From contig JACZXM010000229.1 in assembly GCA_022571615.1 (NCBI GenBank), forward strand, positions 1-5,614: a DNA stretch of 5,614 bases, written 5' to 3'. The translations under genes and the position numbers were made by a program. The DNA comes from Acidobacteriota bacterium. GTDB taxonomy: Bacteria; Acidobacteriota; UBA890; WLXD01. A model generated the notes under the pieces. The model saw nothing but the letters and a program-made list of their open reading frames with translations. It was not told the DNA's origin and made no database searches. This document shows positions 1 to 5,259 of this stretch, piece after piece; the stretch's first letter is position 1, and each line of letters begins with the position of its first letter.

Positions 1-19
1 TGCATCTGCACCCTTGGCG

Positions 20-61
20 GTGTAACCAGACCCATCACACTTCCACCACGGCCCTGCTAGA
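20..61 (-). repeat. Left copy of inverted repeat flanking the small membrane-protein gene
   Basis: This 42-nt segment is the reverse complement of positions 567-607. The two differ by two substitutions and one extra C, so about 39 of 42 positions match. It ends 9 nt before the ATG at 71 and touches the purine-rich ribosome-binding stretch (GGGAG at 62-66). Unlike the right-hand copy it does not form a full hairpin by itself: the expected partner arm at about 1-20 is degenerate, although GCGGTG followed by TAACC at 17-26 fits that arm if a 6-nt GAAGTG has been lost. What is seen is the repeat. That it is an old, decayed copy of a palindromic intergenic element is inference. Confidence 0.85.
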
Positions 62-70
62 GGGAGCACG

Positions 71-565
71 ATGCGTTACCCGATCCTGTTTGCGCTGTTG
101 ACCGGGCTTTTCTGGGGTCTGTACGGTCCCGCCCTGGCTCAAGCGCGCTCCGCGCTCGCGAGCCCCTTCAAGCCCTACTTCGCGATCGGCATCGCCTACC
201 TGGTGTGGGCGATCGTCGGCGGTCTGGTGGGCATGCGTCTCAATGGTGATAGCTTCGCGTTCACCGGCAGCGGGATAAGTTGGGGGTTCGCGGCCGGCTC
301 GCTCGGGGCCTGGGGCGCTCTGACCCTCACTCTGGCCATGTTCACCGGCGGCACCGCAATGCCCCATTTGGTCATGCCGATCGTGTTCGGCGGCGCCGTG
401 ACGGTATCGGCGCTGGTGGCGCTCTCGAGAGCGGATTCCGTCAGTCCCTGGCTTTGGGCCGGCATCGCGGTGGTCGGAATCGGCATCGTGATGGTCGCCT
501 ACAACACCCCTCACGATGTGCCGCGTGGTCCAACACCGACCGTCGTGACCCAAGCGCGGGGCTGA
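71..565 (+). CDS. Small five-helix membrane protein, EamA/DMT-like
   Basis: A 164-residue, strongly hydrophobic inner-membrane protein. Five likely membrane segments lie at about residues 3-24, 36-55, 68-91, 98-119 and 124-143, joined by short loops, with a hydrophilic Pro/Thr-rich tail (147-164). The opening FWGLYGP and the Gly/Ala-rich helices recall one half of a drug/metabolite transporter (EamA) protein, which normally has ten helices in about 300 residues. This would therefore be a half-size member that could work as a dimer. Notable patches are FKPYFAIGIAYLVW (33-46) and MPHLVMPIVFGG (97-108), which look conserved rather than random. The ATG follows a GGGAG at 62-66 with a short 4-nt gap. 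The gene stands alone between two inverted repeat copies. Substrate and direction of transport cannot be read from the sequence. That it is a real membrane-protein gene is confident; the DMT relationship is moderate. Confidence 0.85.
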   Translation: MRYPILFALLTGLFWGLYGPALAQARSALASPFKPYFAIGIAYLVWAIVGGLVGMRLNGDSFAFTGSGISWGFAAGSLGAWGALTLTLAMFTGGTAMPHLVMPIVFGGAVTVSALVALSRADSVSPWLWAGIAVVGIGIVMVAYNTPHDVPRGPTPTVVTQARG

Positions 566-566
566 A

Positions 567-607
567 TCTAGCAGGCCGTAGTGGAAGTGTGAAGGGTCTG
601 GTTACAC
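567..607 (+). repeat. Right copy of inverted repeat flanking the small membrane-protein gene
   Basis: This 41-nt copy begins 1 nt after the TGA stop of the membrane-protein gene and is the inverted partner of 20-61. It includes the left arm and loop of the hairpin at 570-624 and carries the CTAGCAGGCCGT motif (568-579) that recurs at 3130-3141. Confidence 0.88.
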
Positions 608-624
608 TTCCACCGCGGCCTGCT
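570..624. repeat. Near-perfect 21-bp palindrome (REP/MITE-like hairpin)
   Basis: Arm 570-590 (AGCAGGCCG...AGTGT) pairs with arm 604-624 (ACACTTCC...CTGCT). There are 19 Watson-Crick pairs, one G-T pair and one mismatch, around a 13-nt loop (591-603). It sits directly downstream of the membrane-protein stop codon and could stop or stabilise that transcript, but no run of T follows the stem, so it is not a classical intrinsic terminator. Partial copies at 20-61 and 3130-3228 favour a dispersed palindromic repeat element, possibly a short non-autonomous mobile element. Confidence 0.85.
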
Positions 625-690
625 CGCTCCACGCGTTACAATCAACTCGATCCGAACCGATGCCTGCTGCCGGTACCTCTCAGCAACAAC

Positions 691-694
691 GAGG
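691..694 (+). promoter_or_regulatory. Ribosome binding site deciding the DUF411 start
   Basis: GAGG lies 7 nt before the ATG at 702. The same frame has an earlier ATG at 660, which would add 14 polar residues ahead of the hydrophobic signal/anchor and has no comparable Shine-Dalgarno match. This site therefore favours 702. Confidence 0.6.
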
Positions 695-701
695 CCTCTC
701 C

Positions 702-1169
702 ATGAACAGCAAGCGGCTCCTGATCGTGGTGGCGGTACTGGCCGCCGCCATCTTCGTCGGCGGGCTGACCTGGTCCGATTGGTCGTCCGAGGCAAGCGAA
801 CGCGTCAAAGTGGTGATGTACCAGAACCCGGCCTGTGGCTGTTGCAGCAAGTGGGCACAACACATGGAGCGCAACGGCTTCGAGGTAGAGATCCACAAGA
901 GCCCCGAGCTCAACCGCATCAAGGAGCGAGAGGGCATCACCCGCAAGACCGCAGCCTGCCACACCTCGTTCGTGGGCGGCTACGTGGTCGAGGGCCATGT
1001 TCCGGCACGCGACATCAAGCGGCTGCTCCGGGAGAAGCCCCAAGTCCATGGCCTTACCGTTCCCGGAATGCCGGCTGGCTCGCCGGGCATGGAAGGACCG
1101 CGTCGAGATCGCTACGACGTGCTGACGTTCGACAAAGAAGGCAACACGACCGTGTACTCGAGCTACTGA
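702..1169 (+). CDS. DUF411 (CopG-like) metal-binding protein with N-terminal membrane anchor or signal
   Basis: A 155-residue protein with a short basic N-terminus, a hydrophobic segment at residues 5-22 (signal peptide or membrane anchor), then a DUF411 domain from about 35 to 153. The thioredoxin-like start VVMYQNPACGCCSKW carries the CxCC motif (C45, C47, C48), followed by the family's ACHT (C86, H87) and the GMPAGSPGME block (122-131). DUF411 proteins include CopG of Pseudomonas, for which a cysteine-coordinated copper cluster is known. All expected cysteines are present, so a periplasmic copper or other soft-metal binding or thiol redox role is likely. The gene ends 38 nt before the ATG of the propeller-rhodanese gene, so the two probably share a transcript. 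No copper ATPase or Cop gene is visible, so the copper link rests on the family only. Domain assignment is strong; exact role is inferred. Confidence 0.93.
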   Translation: MNSKRLLIVVAVLAAAIFVGGLTWSDWSSEASERVKVVMYQNPACGCCSKWAQHMERNGFEVEIHKSPELNRIKEREGITRKTAACHTSFVGGYVVEGHVPARDIKRLLREKPQVHGLTVPGMPAGSPGMEGPRRDRYDVLTFDKEGNTTVYSSY

Positions 1170-1207
1170 GCGTCACTCGGTTGACGAGATACGGTCATGC
1201 ACTGTGG

Positions 1208-2419
1208 ATGATTGGGGCAGCGGCGACCGCGCTGTCGGTCGCGATGCCGGGCTCGGTTCCGGGCGACATCGATCTGGTGCCGCGATCTAGCGGCACCGAT
1301 CAACTCTTGCAGGCGATCAGCCCGGTGGATCGGCGGATCATCTGGATCAGCGGCCATGGCGGCACCTGGGGCCGCTCCGAAGACGGCGGCTCGACCTGGA
1401 AGACCGCCGTCGTCGAGGGCGCCGCGGACCTGCAGTTTCGCGACGTGCACGGAATCGATGCCAAGGTCGCATACCTGCTGAGCGCGGGCTCGGGAGAGGC
1501 GTCACGCATCTACAAGACGACCGACGGTGGGGCTACCTGGAAGCTGCAGTTTCGCAACCACGAGCCGGAGGCGTTCTTCGACTGTTTCGACTTCTGGGAT
1601 GCCGAGAACGGCATTGCCTTCAGCGACTCGGTCGGAGGGCAGACCCGGATCCTGCGAACCAACGACTGGGGTCGAACATGGACCGCCGTCGACGTCCCGG
1701 TCTACGCCGGTCCGAGCGCCGGGCTGGCGTCGCTGGCCTTTCGCGATCGGGACCATGGAGTCGCCTTCGGAGGCGACATCTCTGCTCCCGACCGTACCGT
1801 GCCCAACGTGGCGATCACGAGCGACGGCGGCCTCACCTGGAGCCCTGGCGAGCCGCCTCCGTTCACCGGCGCGGTTTACGGTAGCGCCTGGGCGCCCGAT
1901 GGCAGCGTGTTGTTTGTCGTCGGCCCCAACGGCATCGCGTACTCCCGCGACGGCGGCCACGTCTGGGTCCAGATCGAGACTGTGTCACATTGGGCGATCG
2001 CCTTCGCCTCTCCGGCCAAGGGGTGGGCTGTGGGACCGGAGGGCCGCATCACAGAGATTATCCTGCGCCAGGCCACCGCGCAGTCTGCGACGATCATCAC
2101 CGCCAAGCAGTTGCTCGAGTGGGTGAACAACGACCAAGAACTGCTCATTCTCGACGTCCGAACTCCCGAGGAGTTCGCCACCGGTCATGTTCCAACGGCG
2201 GTGAATATCCCGCACACGGAGATCGAGGCGCGCCTCCAAGAGGTCCGCCGGGCCGGCGACGTCGATGTGGTCGTGTACTGTCGCAGCGGCCGGCGAGCCG
2301 GGATCGCCGAGAAGATCTTGCACGATGCAGGATTCCGGCGCCTGTTGCACCTGGAAGGTGACATGCTCGGTTGGCTCCAGGAGAACCTGCCGGTGGAAAC
2401 CGCCGAGCAGCAGTCCTGA
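1208..2419 (+). CDS. Ycf48-like Asp-box beta-propeller fused to a C-terminal rhodanese domain
   Basis: A 403-residue two-domain protein. Residues 22-285 hold five Asp-box motifs of the form (S/T)xDxGxxW at 57-64, 104-111, 151-158, 204-211 and 246-253, spaced 42-53 residues. This is the pattern of BNR/Ycf48-like (photosystem II assembly factor-like) beta-propellers. Residues 296-396 are a rhodanese: LDVRTPEE (315-322), GHVPTAVNIP (327-336) and a complete active-site loop CRSGRR with Cys358. Sulfurtransferase or other Cys-based chemistry is therefore plausible, with the propeller as a binding platform. The ATG at 1208 lacks a clear Shine-Dalgarno. A TTG at 1181, 11 nt after the preceding stop, would add nine residues (start-TRYGHALW) and give the hydrophobic N-terminus a basic n-region like a signal peptide, so it is a serious alternative. 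If exported, the rhodanese acts in the periplasm beside the DUF411 protein. The gene converges with the next one, stops 20 nt apart. Confidence 0.9.
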   Translation: MIGAAATALSVAMPGSVPGDIDLVPRSSGTDQLLQAISPVDRRIIWISGHGGTWGRSEDGGSTWKTAVVEGAADLQFRDVHGIDAKVAYLLSAGSGEASRIYKTTDGGATWKLQFRNHEPEAFFDCFDFWDAENGIAFSDSVGGQTRILRTNDWGRTWTAVDVPVYAGPSAGLASLAFRDRDHGVAFGGDISAPDRTVPNVAITSDGGLTWSPGEPPPFTGAVYGSAWAPDGSVLFVVGPNGIAYSRDGGHVWVQIETVSHWAIAFASPAKGWAVGPEGRITEIILRQATAQSATIITAKQLLEWVNNDQELLILDVRTPEEFATGHVPTAVNIPHTEIEARLQEVRRAGDVDVVVYCRSGRRAGIAEKILHDAGFRRLLHLEGDMLGWLQENLPVETAEQQS

Positions 2420-2439
2420 CCGCCGGCGGTGTCGATTGC

Positions 2440-2736
2440 TCAGCCGTCGCCCCTAGCTGGCCCGCTGGACGAGCTCGAATCATCTCCCTTGGACCCCTCT
2501 TTCGCCAGACCGACCTTGCTGAGGGCGGCGGACCCGGTCTCTCTGATGGTGCGCAGGACGCGCCGCGCCCAGGCCCATTCGACACCCAGAATCGCCAGCC
2601 CCACCGGGATCACCACGACCGCCGGGCCGGGTAGCAGCAGCATGGCTATGCCCAGCAGCACCACGGTGCCACCGACGAGCGTGATCAGGACGCGCTTGGC
2701 AGTCCGGTAACCGAGATTAGCGAGCTTGAACAGCAC
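2440..2736 (-). CDS. PGPGW-family small membrane protein
   Basis: A 98-residue protein beginning at GTG (no ATG fits). Two hydrophobic segments at about residues 16-35 and 38-54 are separated by a tight LPGPAVVVIP turn (35-44), followed by GLAILGVEWAWARR. This matches the putative transmembrane protein family named for its PGPGW motif, although here the motif reads PGPAV and lacks the usual Gly-Trp. The C-terminal 25 residues are polar, with a run of five serines, and probably face the cytoplasm. A GGAG (complement of 2743-2746) lies 6 nt before the GTG, just upstream of the end of the IscU-like gene. The family's function is unknown. Confidence 0.85.
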   Translation of the reverse strand: MLFKLANLGYRTAKRVLITLVGGTVVLLGIAMLLLPGPAVVVIPVGLAILGVEWAWARRVLRTIRETGSAALSKVGLAKEGSKGDDSSSSSGPARGDG

Positions 2737-2739
2737 CGA

Positions 2740-3114
2740 TTACTCCGTCTCGTCCTTGTGCAAGCGCTCGAGAACCTGGCGAATCCCCTCGCGCGCCAGC
2801 ACGATGGCGTGCACCTTCATCGGCGGCAACGGACCGATCACCGCCCTGATGTCATCATCGCTAATTGACGCCGCCTGTTCGAGTGAAGTTCCCGACAGCA
2901 ACTCGGTGGCCACCGATGATGCGGCGATTGCAGCCGCACAGCCGTAGGCCTTGAAACGAGCCGCAACGATGCGCCCCTCGGTAACCTTGATTGCCAGCCG
3001 CAGCATGTCGCCGCAGGCGGGATTGTGCACCAGGGCGACCGCATCGGCATCCTCGAGCTCGCCGAGATTGCGCGGGTTGCGGTAGTGGTCTTCAAGCCCG
3101 TCCGGTTGATTCAT
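2740..3114 (-). CDS. IscU/NifU-N-like iron-sulfur scaffold homologue lacking the third cysteine
   Basis: A 124-residue cytoplasmic protein with the whole IscU/NifU N-terminal fold pattern: DHYRNPRNLGEL near the start, NPACGD (Cys34, Asp36), YGCAAAIAASS (Cys59), then PPMKVHAIVLAREGI. IscU-type scaffolds assemble Fe-S clusters on three cysteines and a nearby aspartate, and their third cysteine lies in KxHCS. Here that position is Ala103 after His102, codon GCC, so two of three cysteines remain. The length is normal (about 125), so this is not a truncation. The ATG at 3114 is chosen. A TTG at 3120, with AGGG 7 nt upstream of it, would add two residues and cannot be excluded. No IscS, IscA, HscBA or SufBCD gene is visible nearby. 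It may be a specialised scaffold or carrier rather than the housekeeping IscU. Family assignment is strong; function is uncertain. Confidence 0.9.
   Translation of the reverse strand: MNQPDGLEDHYRNPRNLGELEDADAVALVHNPACGDMLRLAIKVTEGRIVAARFKAYGCAAAIAASSVATELLSGTSLEQAASISDDDIRAVIGPLPPMKVHAIVLAREGIRQVLERLHKDETE
2743..2746 (-). promoter_or_regulatory. Ribosome binding site of the PGPGW gene, next to the upstream stop
   Basis: GGAG on the minus strand sits immediately before the TAA of the IscU-like gene (2740-2742) and 6 nt before the GTG start at 2736. Ribosomes ending the first gene cover the second gene's start site, which points to translational coupling. Confidence 0.6.
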
Positions 3115-3308
3115 CGACAAGGATCTACCCTAGCAGGCCGTGATCGTCACGTGCGCGACTTGCAATCATGCTGCCCCGCCGCAAAGCCTAGCAGGCTCCA
3201 GCAGGGCCGTTGCGGTCACCCGTGCACATAGGCGACGCTCCCGGTGTCGTGCCGAGGCGAAACTTGCGTTCCCGGTGACCGTCAATACTCTGGTGTAGGG
3301 GGAGCGGC
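3115..3308. other. Divergent intergenic region with decayed repeats and possible promoters
   Basis: This gap of about 190 nt separates the minus-strand IscU-like gene from the plus-strand ABC operon, so promoters for both should lie here. A weak plus-strand candidate is TTGCGT (3264-3269) with TACTCT (3286-3291), 16 nt apart, close to the ABC start. Each hexamer matches the sigma-70 consensus at only three positions. No convincing minus-strand promoter was found. Much of 3130-3228 is repeat-derived. No small ORF with a credible start was seen. Confidence 0.4.
3130..3228 (+). repeat. Degenerate cluster of the AGCAGGCCGT repeat motif
   Basis: CTAGCAGGCCGT at 3130-3141 is identical to 568-579 at the right hairpin. 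CTAGCAGGCT follows at 3188-3197, and AGCAGGGCCGT at 3200-3210. The first and last units also share a downstream GTCAC...GTGC stretch (3146-3154 and 3215-3225), so they look like diverged direct repeats. AGCCT-AGC-AGGCT at 3185-3197 makes a short 5-bp stem. The long 21-bp palindrome is not preserved here. This is most simply read as remnants of the same intergenic repeat family. Confidence 0.55.
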
Positions 3309-4331
3309 ATGCCAGTCATTCAGGCCCAAAAGCTCGAAAAAATATATGGGGGAGTGCTGGGCACGAAAGTGCACGCCCTGCGCGGGGTCGACCTGGAGGT
3401 CGGTCGGGGCGAGGCTTTCGGTCTGCTCGGGCCGAACGGTGCCGGCAAGACGACATTGGTCAAGATCTTGCTCGGTCTGGTCTCCGCCTCCTCGGGCTCC
3501 TCGACGCTGCTCGGACAGCCGGCCGGAACCCCGATTTCGCGGCTACGCGTCGGGTACATGCCGGAGCGGCGTGCGTATCCCTCGTTCCTGACCGCCGCCC
3601 AGGTGCTCGACCTGTTCGGGAAGATGCTCGGGATGGACAGAACGGCGCGCCAGCAGCGATCAGAGCAGGTGCTCGAAGAGGTCGAGATGGGCAAGTGGCG
3701 AGACCAGCGCGTCGGCGGTTTTTCCAAGGGCATGCAGCAACGTCTGGCGCTGGCCCAGGCCCTGTTGCCCGATCCCGAGGTCTTGTTTCTCGACGAGCCG
3801 ACCGAGGGCATCGATCCGCTGGGCCGGGTGGCGATCCGGCACATCCTGCGGGGCAATCTCGAGAAGGGGAAAACCCTATTCTTGAACTCACACATGCTCA
3901 CCGAAGTCGAGATGCTGTGCGACCGCGTGGCCATCCTGGTCAAGGGAGAAGTGGTCCGGCACGGGCCGCTGGCTAGCCTGACCGCGCCCGAGGCGCAGTA
4001 TCGGATCACTCTGGGTACCGAGGACACGGAGGCGGTCAAGCGCGCTCTGGCCGGCATCGACGAGGCGGCCGAGGAGCTCCAGGCACCGCCCGGGCAAAGC
4101 ATCTGGCGCTTGACGGTCGAGGACCGCAGACAGCTCAATGCAGCGTTGGACCGAGTTCGAGGAGCGGAGATCGAGATCGAGGAAGTGCGCCGCGTGCGCT
4201 CGTCTCTCGAGGAGGTGTTCGTGGAGACGATCACCGAGGCCACCGAGCGCGCCGGCGACGCCGCCCAAGGCCCCGGTGGAGCGCTCACCGAAGAGATCAC
4301 GGTGCCTGCCGGTGAGGAGGTCGCACGATGA
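3309..4331 (+). CDS. ABC-2 type transporter, ATP-binding subunit
   Basis: A 340-residue cytoplasmic ATPase that powers the neighbouring permease. Walker A is GPNGAGKTT (41-49), the signature is GFSKGMQQ (137-144), Walker B is VLFLDEPT (158-165) with catalytic Glu163, the D-loop is GIDP (167-170) and the switch histidine is His195 in NSHML. The Q-loop reads GYMPERR with Glu86 where many ABC ATPases have Gln, a replacement seen in several ABC-2 ATPases. After residue 225 comes the accessory C-terminal domain common to CcmA/NosF-like subunits, including SSLEEVFVETI (298-308), then a Gly/Glu-rich tail. The ATG at 3309 follows GGGGGAG (3298-3304) at a tight spacing. The last codon and stop overlap the permease start (ATGA, 4328-4331), as is typical of co-translated ABC pairs. 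Substrate is unknown. Confidence 0.95.
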   Translation: MPVIQAQKLEKIYGGVLGTKVHALRGVDLEVGRGEAFGLLGPNGAGKTTLVKILLGLVSASSGSSTLLGQPAGTPISRLRVGYMPERRAYPSFLTAAQVLDLFGKMLGMDRTARQQRSEQVLEEVEMGKWRDQRVGGFSKGMQQRLALAQALLPDPEVLFLDEPTEGIDPLGRVAIRHILRGNLEKGKTLFLNSHMLTEVEMLCDRVAILVKGEVVRHGPLASLTAPEAQYRITLGTEDTEAVKRALAGIDEAAEELQAPPGQSIWRLTVEDRRQLNAALDRVRGAEIEIEEVRRVRSSLEEVFVETITEATERAGDAAQGPGGALTEEITVPAGEEVAR

Positions 4332-5227
4332 GTGCCACCACCGCCGCCATCCTGCCCACCTCGCCACCCACCGGACGCCAGGTTCTGGCACTGGTGGCGT
4401 ACACGCTGCGCGAAGCGCGCCACAAATGGACATTCGTAGCACTGTTCGTGCTCACCACTCTGTTCCTGCTGATGCTGGCCACCGTGGTCAACATCGATGT
4501 GGTCGAAGGCACGATCGCCTCGGCGCGCCTGTTCGGCACCATCCCGCTCGAGATCGGGGGCACCAAGATCCAGGTCAGCGAAGCGGTCACCGTCATCCAG
4601 GCGGTAATCGTCGGATTGCTCAGCACGTTCGGCCTCGTGCTGGCGTTGTTCATCACCGGCAACATCATTCCCAGGACCCTGAACCCGGGTTGGGTCGATT
4701 TGTTGGCGTCCCAGCCGGTCGCCCGGCCGGTGCTGATTCTCGGGCGCACGCTCGGGGCGATGACCGTGGTCACCATGAGCCTGACCTATCTGTTCGGCGG
4801 CAGCTGGATGATCCTCACCTGGAAGACCGGCTTCGGAAACGCCGGGTTCCTGGTCGCGGGCCTGCTGATTCTGTTCTCTTTCTTCACTTGCTACGCCGGC
4901 ATGGTGCTGGCAGGTGTGATCACGCGAAGCAGTCCGGTGAGCATTCTTGCCGGCATCGGCATCTGGTTTGCGGGGATTCCGCTGTATTTCCTGCACCGTT
5001 TCGAAGAGTGGACCACCGCCTTCCGCGCCGGCTGGCCGCGCACGCTCGCGTCCGCCATCGCCGAGACGCTCTACTGGGTGATGCCCAAGACCGCCGAGCT
5101 GACGGGTCGCGCCGCCGAGGCAACGCGCCTGGAGTCGCTCTCCTTGACCCCGGCCTGGACATCGCTACCCTTCGCTTTCGTCAGCCTGGCGCTGGCGTGC
5201 TGGTGGTTCTCGCGCCAGGACTACTAA
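4328..5227 (+). CDS. ABC-2 type transporter, permease subunit
   Basis: A 299-residue integral membrane protein, partner of the preceding ATPase. A cytoplasmic N-terminus (1-33) with the basic TLREARHKW leads into about six membrane segments: roughly 34-54, 87-112, 136-162, 172-197, 204-222 and 278-294. The loop between the second and third contains VDLLASQPVARPVLILGRTLG (123-143), the ABC-2 permease pattern (LLxxPVxRxxxxLGR) that contacts the ATPase. A non-membrane stretch of about 55 residues (223-277) precedes the last helix. It ends with WWFSRQDY, resembling the short basic tails of NosY/GldF-like permeases. Start codon and the preceding stop share ATGA. No Nos, Gld or cytochrome-assembly gene adjoins, so the substrate is open. 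Confidence 0.93.
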   Translation: MSATTAAILPTSPPTGRQVLALVAYTLREARHKWTFVALFVLTTLFLLMLATVVNIDVVEGTIASARLFGTIPLEIGGTKIQVSEAVTVIQAVIVGLLSTFGLVLALFITGNIIPRTLNPGWVDLLASQPVARPVLILGRTLGAMTVVTMSLTYLFGGSWMILTWKTGFGNAGFLVAGLLILFSFFTCYAGMVLAGVITRSSPVSILAGIGIWFAGIPLYFLHRFEEWTTAFRAGWPRTLASAIAETLYWVMPKTAELTGRAAEATRLESLSLTPAWTSLPFAFVSLALACWWFSRQDY

Positions 5228-5244
5228 TCCAGAACTACCCAATC

Positions 5245-5250
5245 GAGGAG
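5245..5250 (+). promoter_or_regulatory. Ribosome binding site of the putative lipoprotein gene
   Basis: GAGGAG lies 9 nt before the ATG at 5260 and 17 nt after the permease stop. It fixes the start of the last, incomplete gene. Confidence 0.65.
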
Positions 5251-5259
5251 TCTGAACCC

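Noticed and set aside
35..553. Minus-strand open frame of 172 codons opposite the small membrane protein
   Set aside because: Its translation is His/Arg/Asp-rich without pattern, while the plus strand gives five clean membrane helices and a ribosome binding site.
570..624. The hairpin as one end of a CRISPR array or an attachment site
   Set aside because: There are no regularly spaced direct repeats or spacers, and no integrase or tRNA gene nearby.
637..642. TACAAT as a -10 box for the DUF411 gene
   Set aside because: It resembles a -10 element, but no credible -35 lies 16-18 nt upstream; that space is the arm of the palindrome. It is too weak to list as a promoter.
660..701. Earlier ATG at 660 for the DUF411 gene
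   Set aside because: It would put 14 polar residues before the signal/anchor, and the GAGG at 691-694 fits the ATG at 702.
779..1207. Upstream extension of the propeller-rhodanese frame to an ATG at 779
   Set aside because: It overlaps nearly the whole DUF411 gene, whose CxCC, CH and GMPxGSPGME motifs are intact. The extra sequence is low-quality, Arg/Gln-rich and without domains.
2420..2429. CCGCCGGCGG palindrome between the two convergent stops, as a bidirectional terminator
   Set aside because: It is a 10-nt palindrome with no loop and no flanking T/A runs, and in such GC-rich DNA it is likely chance.
3320..4996. Very long open frame (558 codons) on the minus strand under both ABC genes
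   Set aside because: It crosses two well-supported plus-strand genes, is rich in Arg/Ser/Pro/Gln with no recognisable motif, and is the usual product of GC-rich codon bias in the opposite strand.
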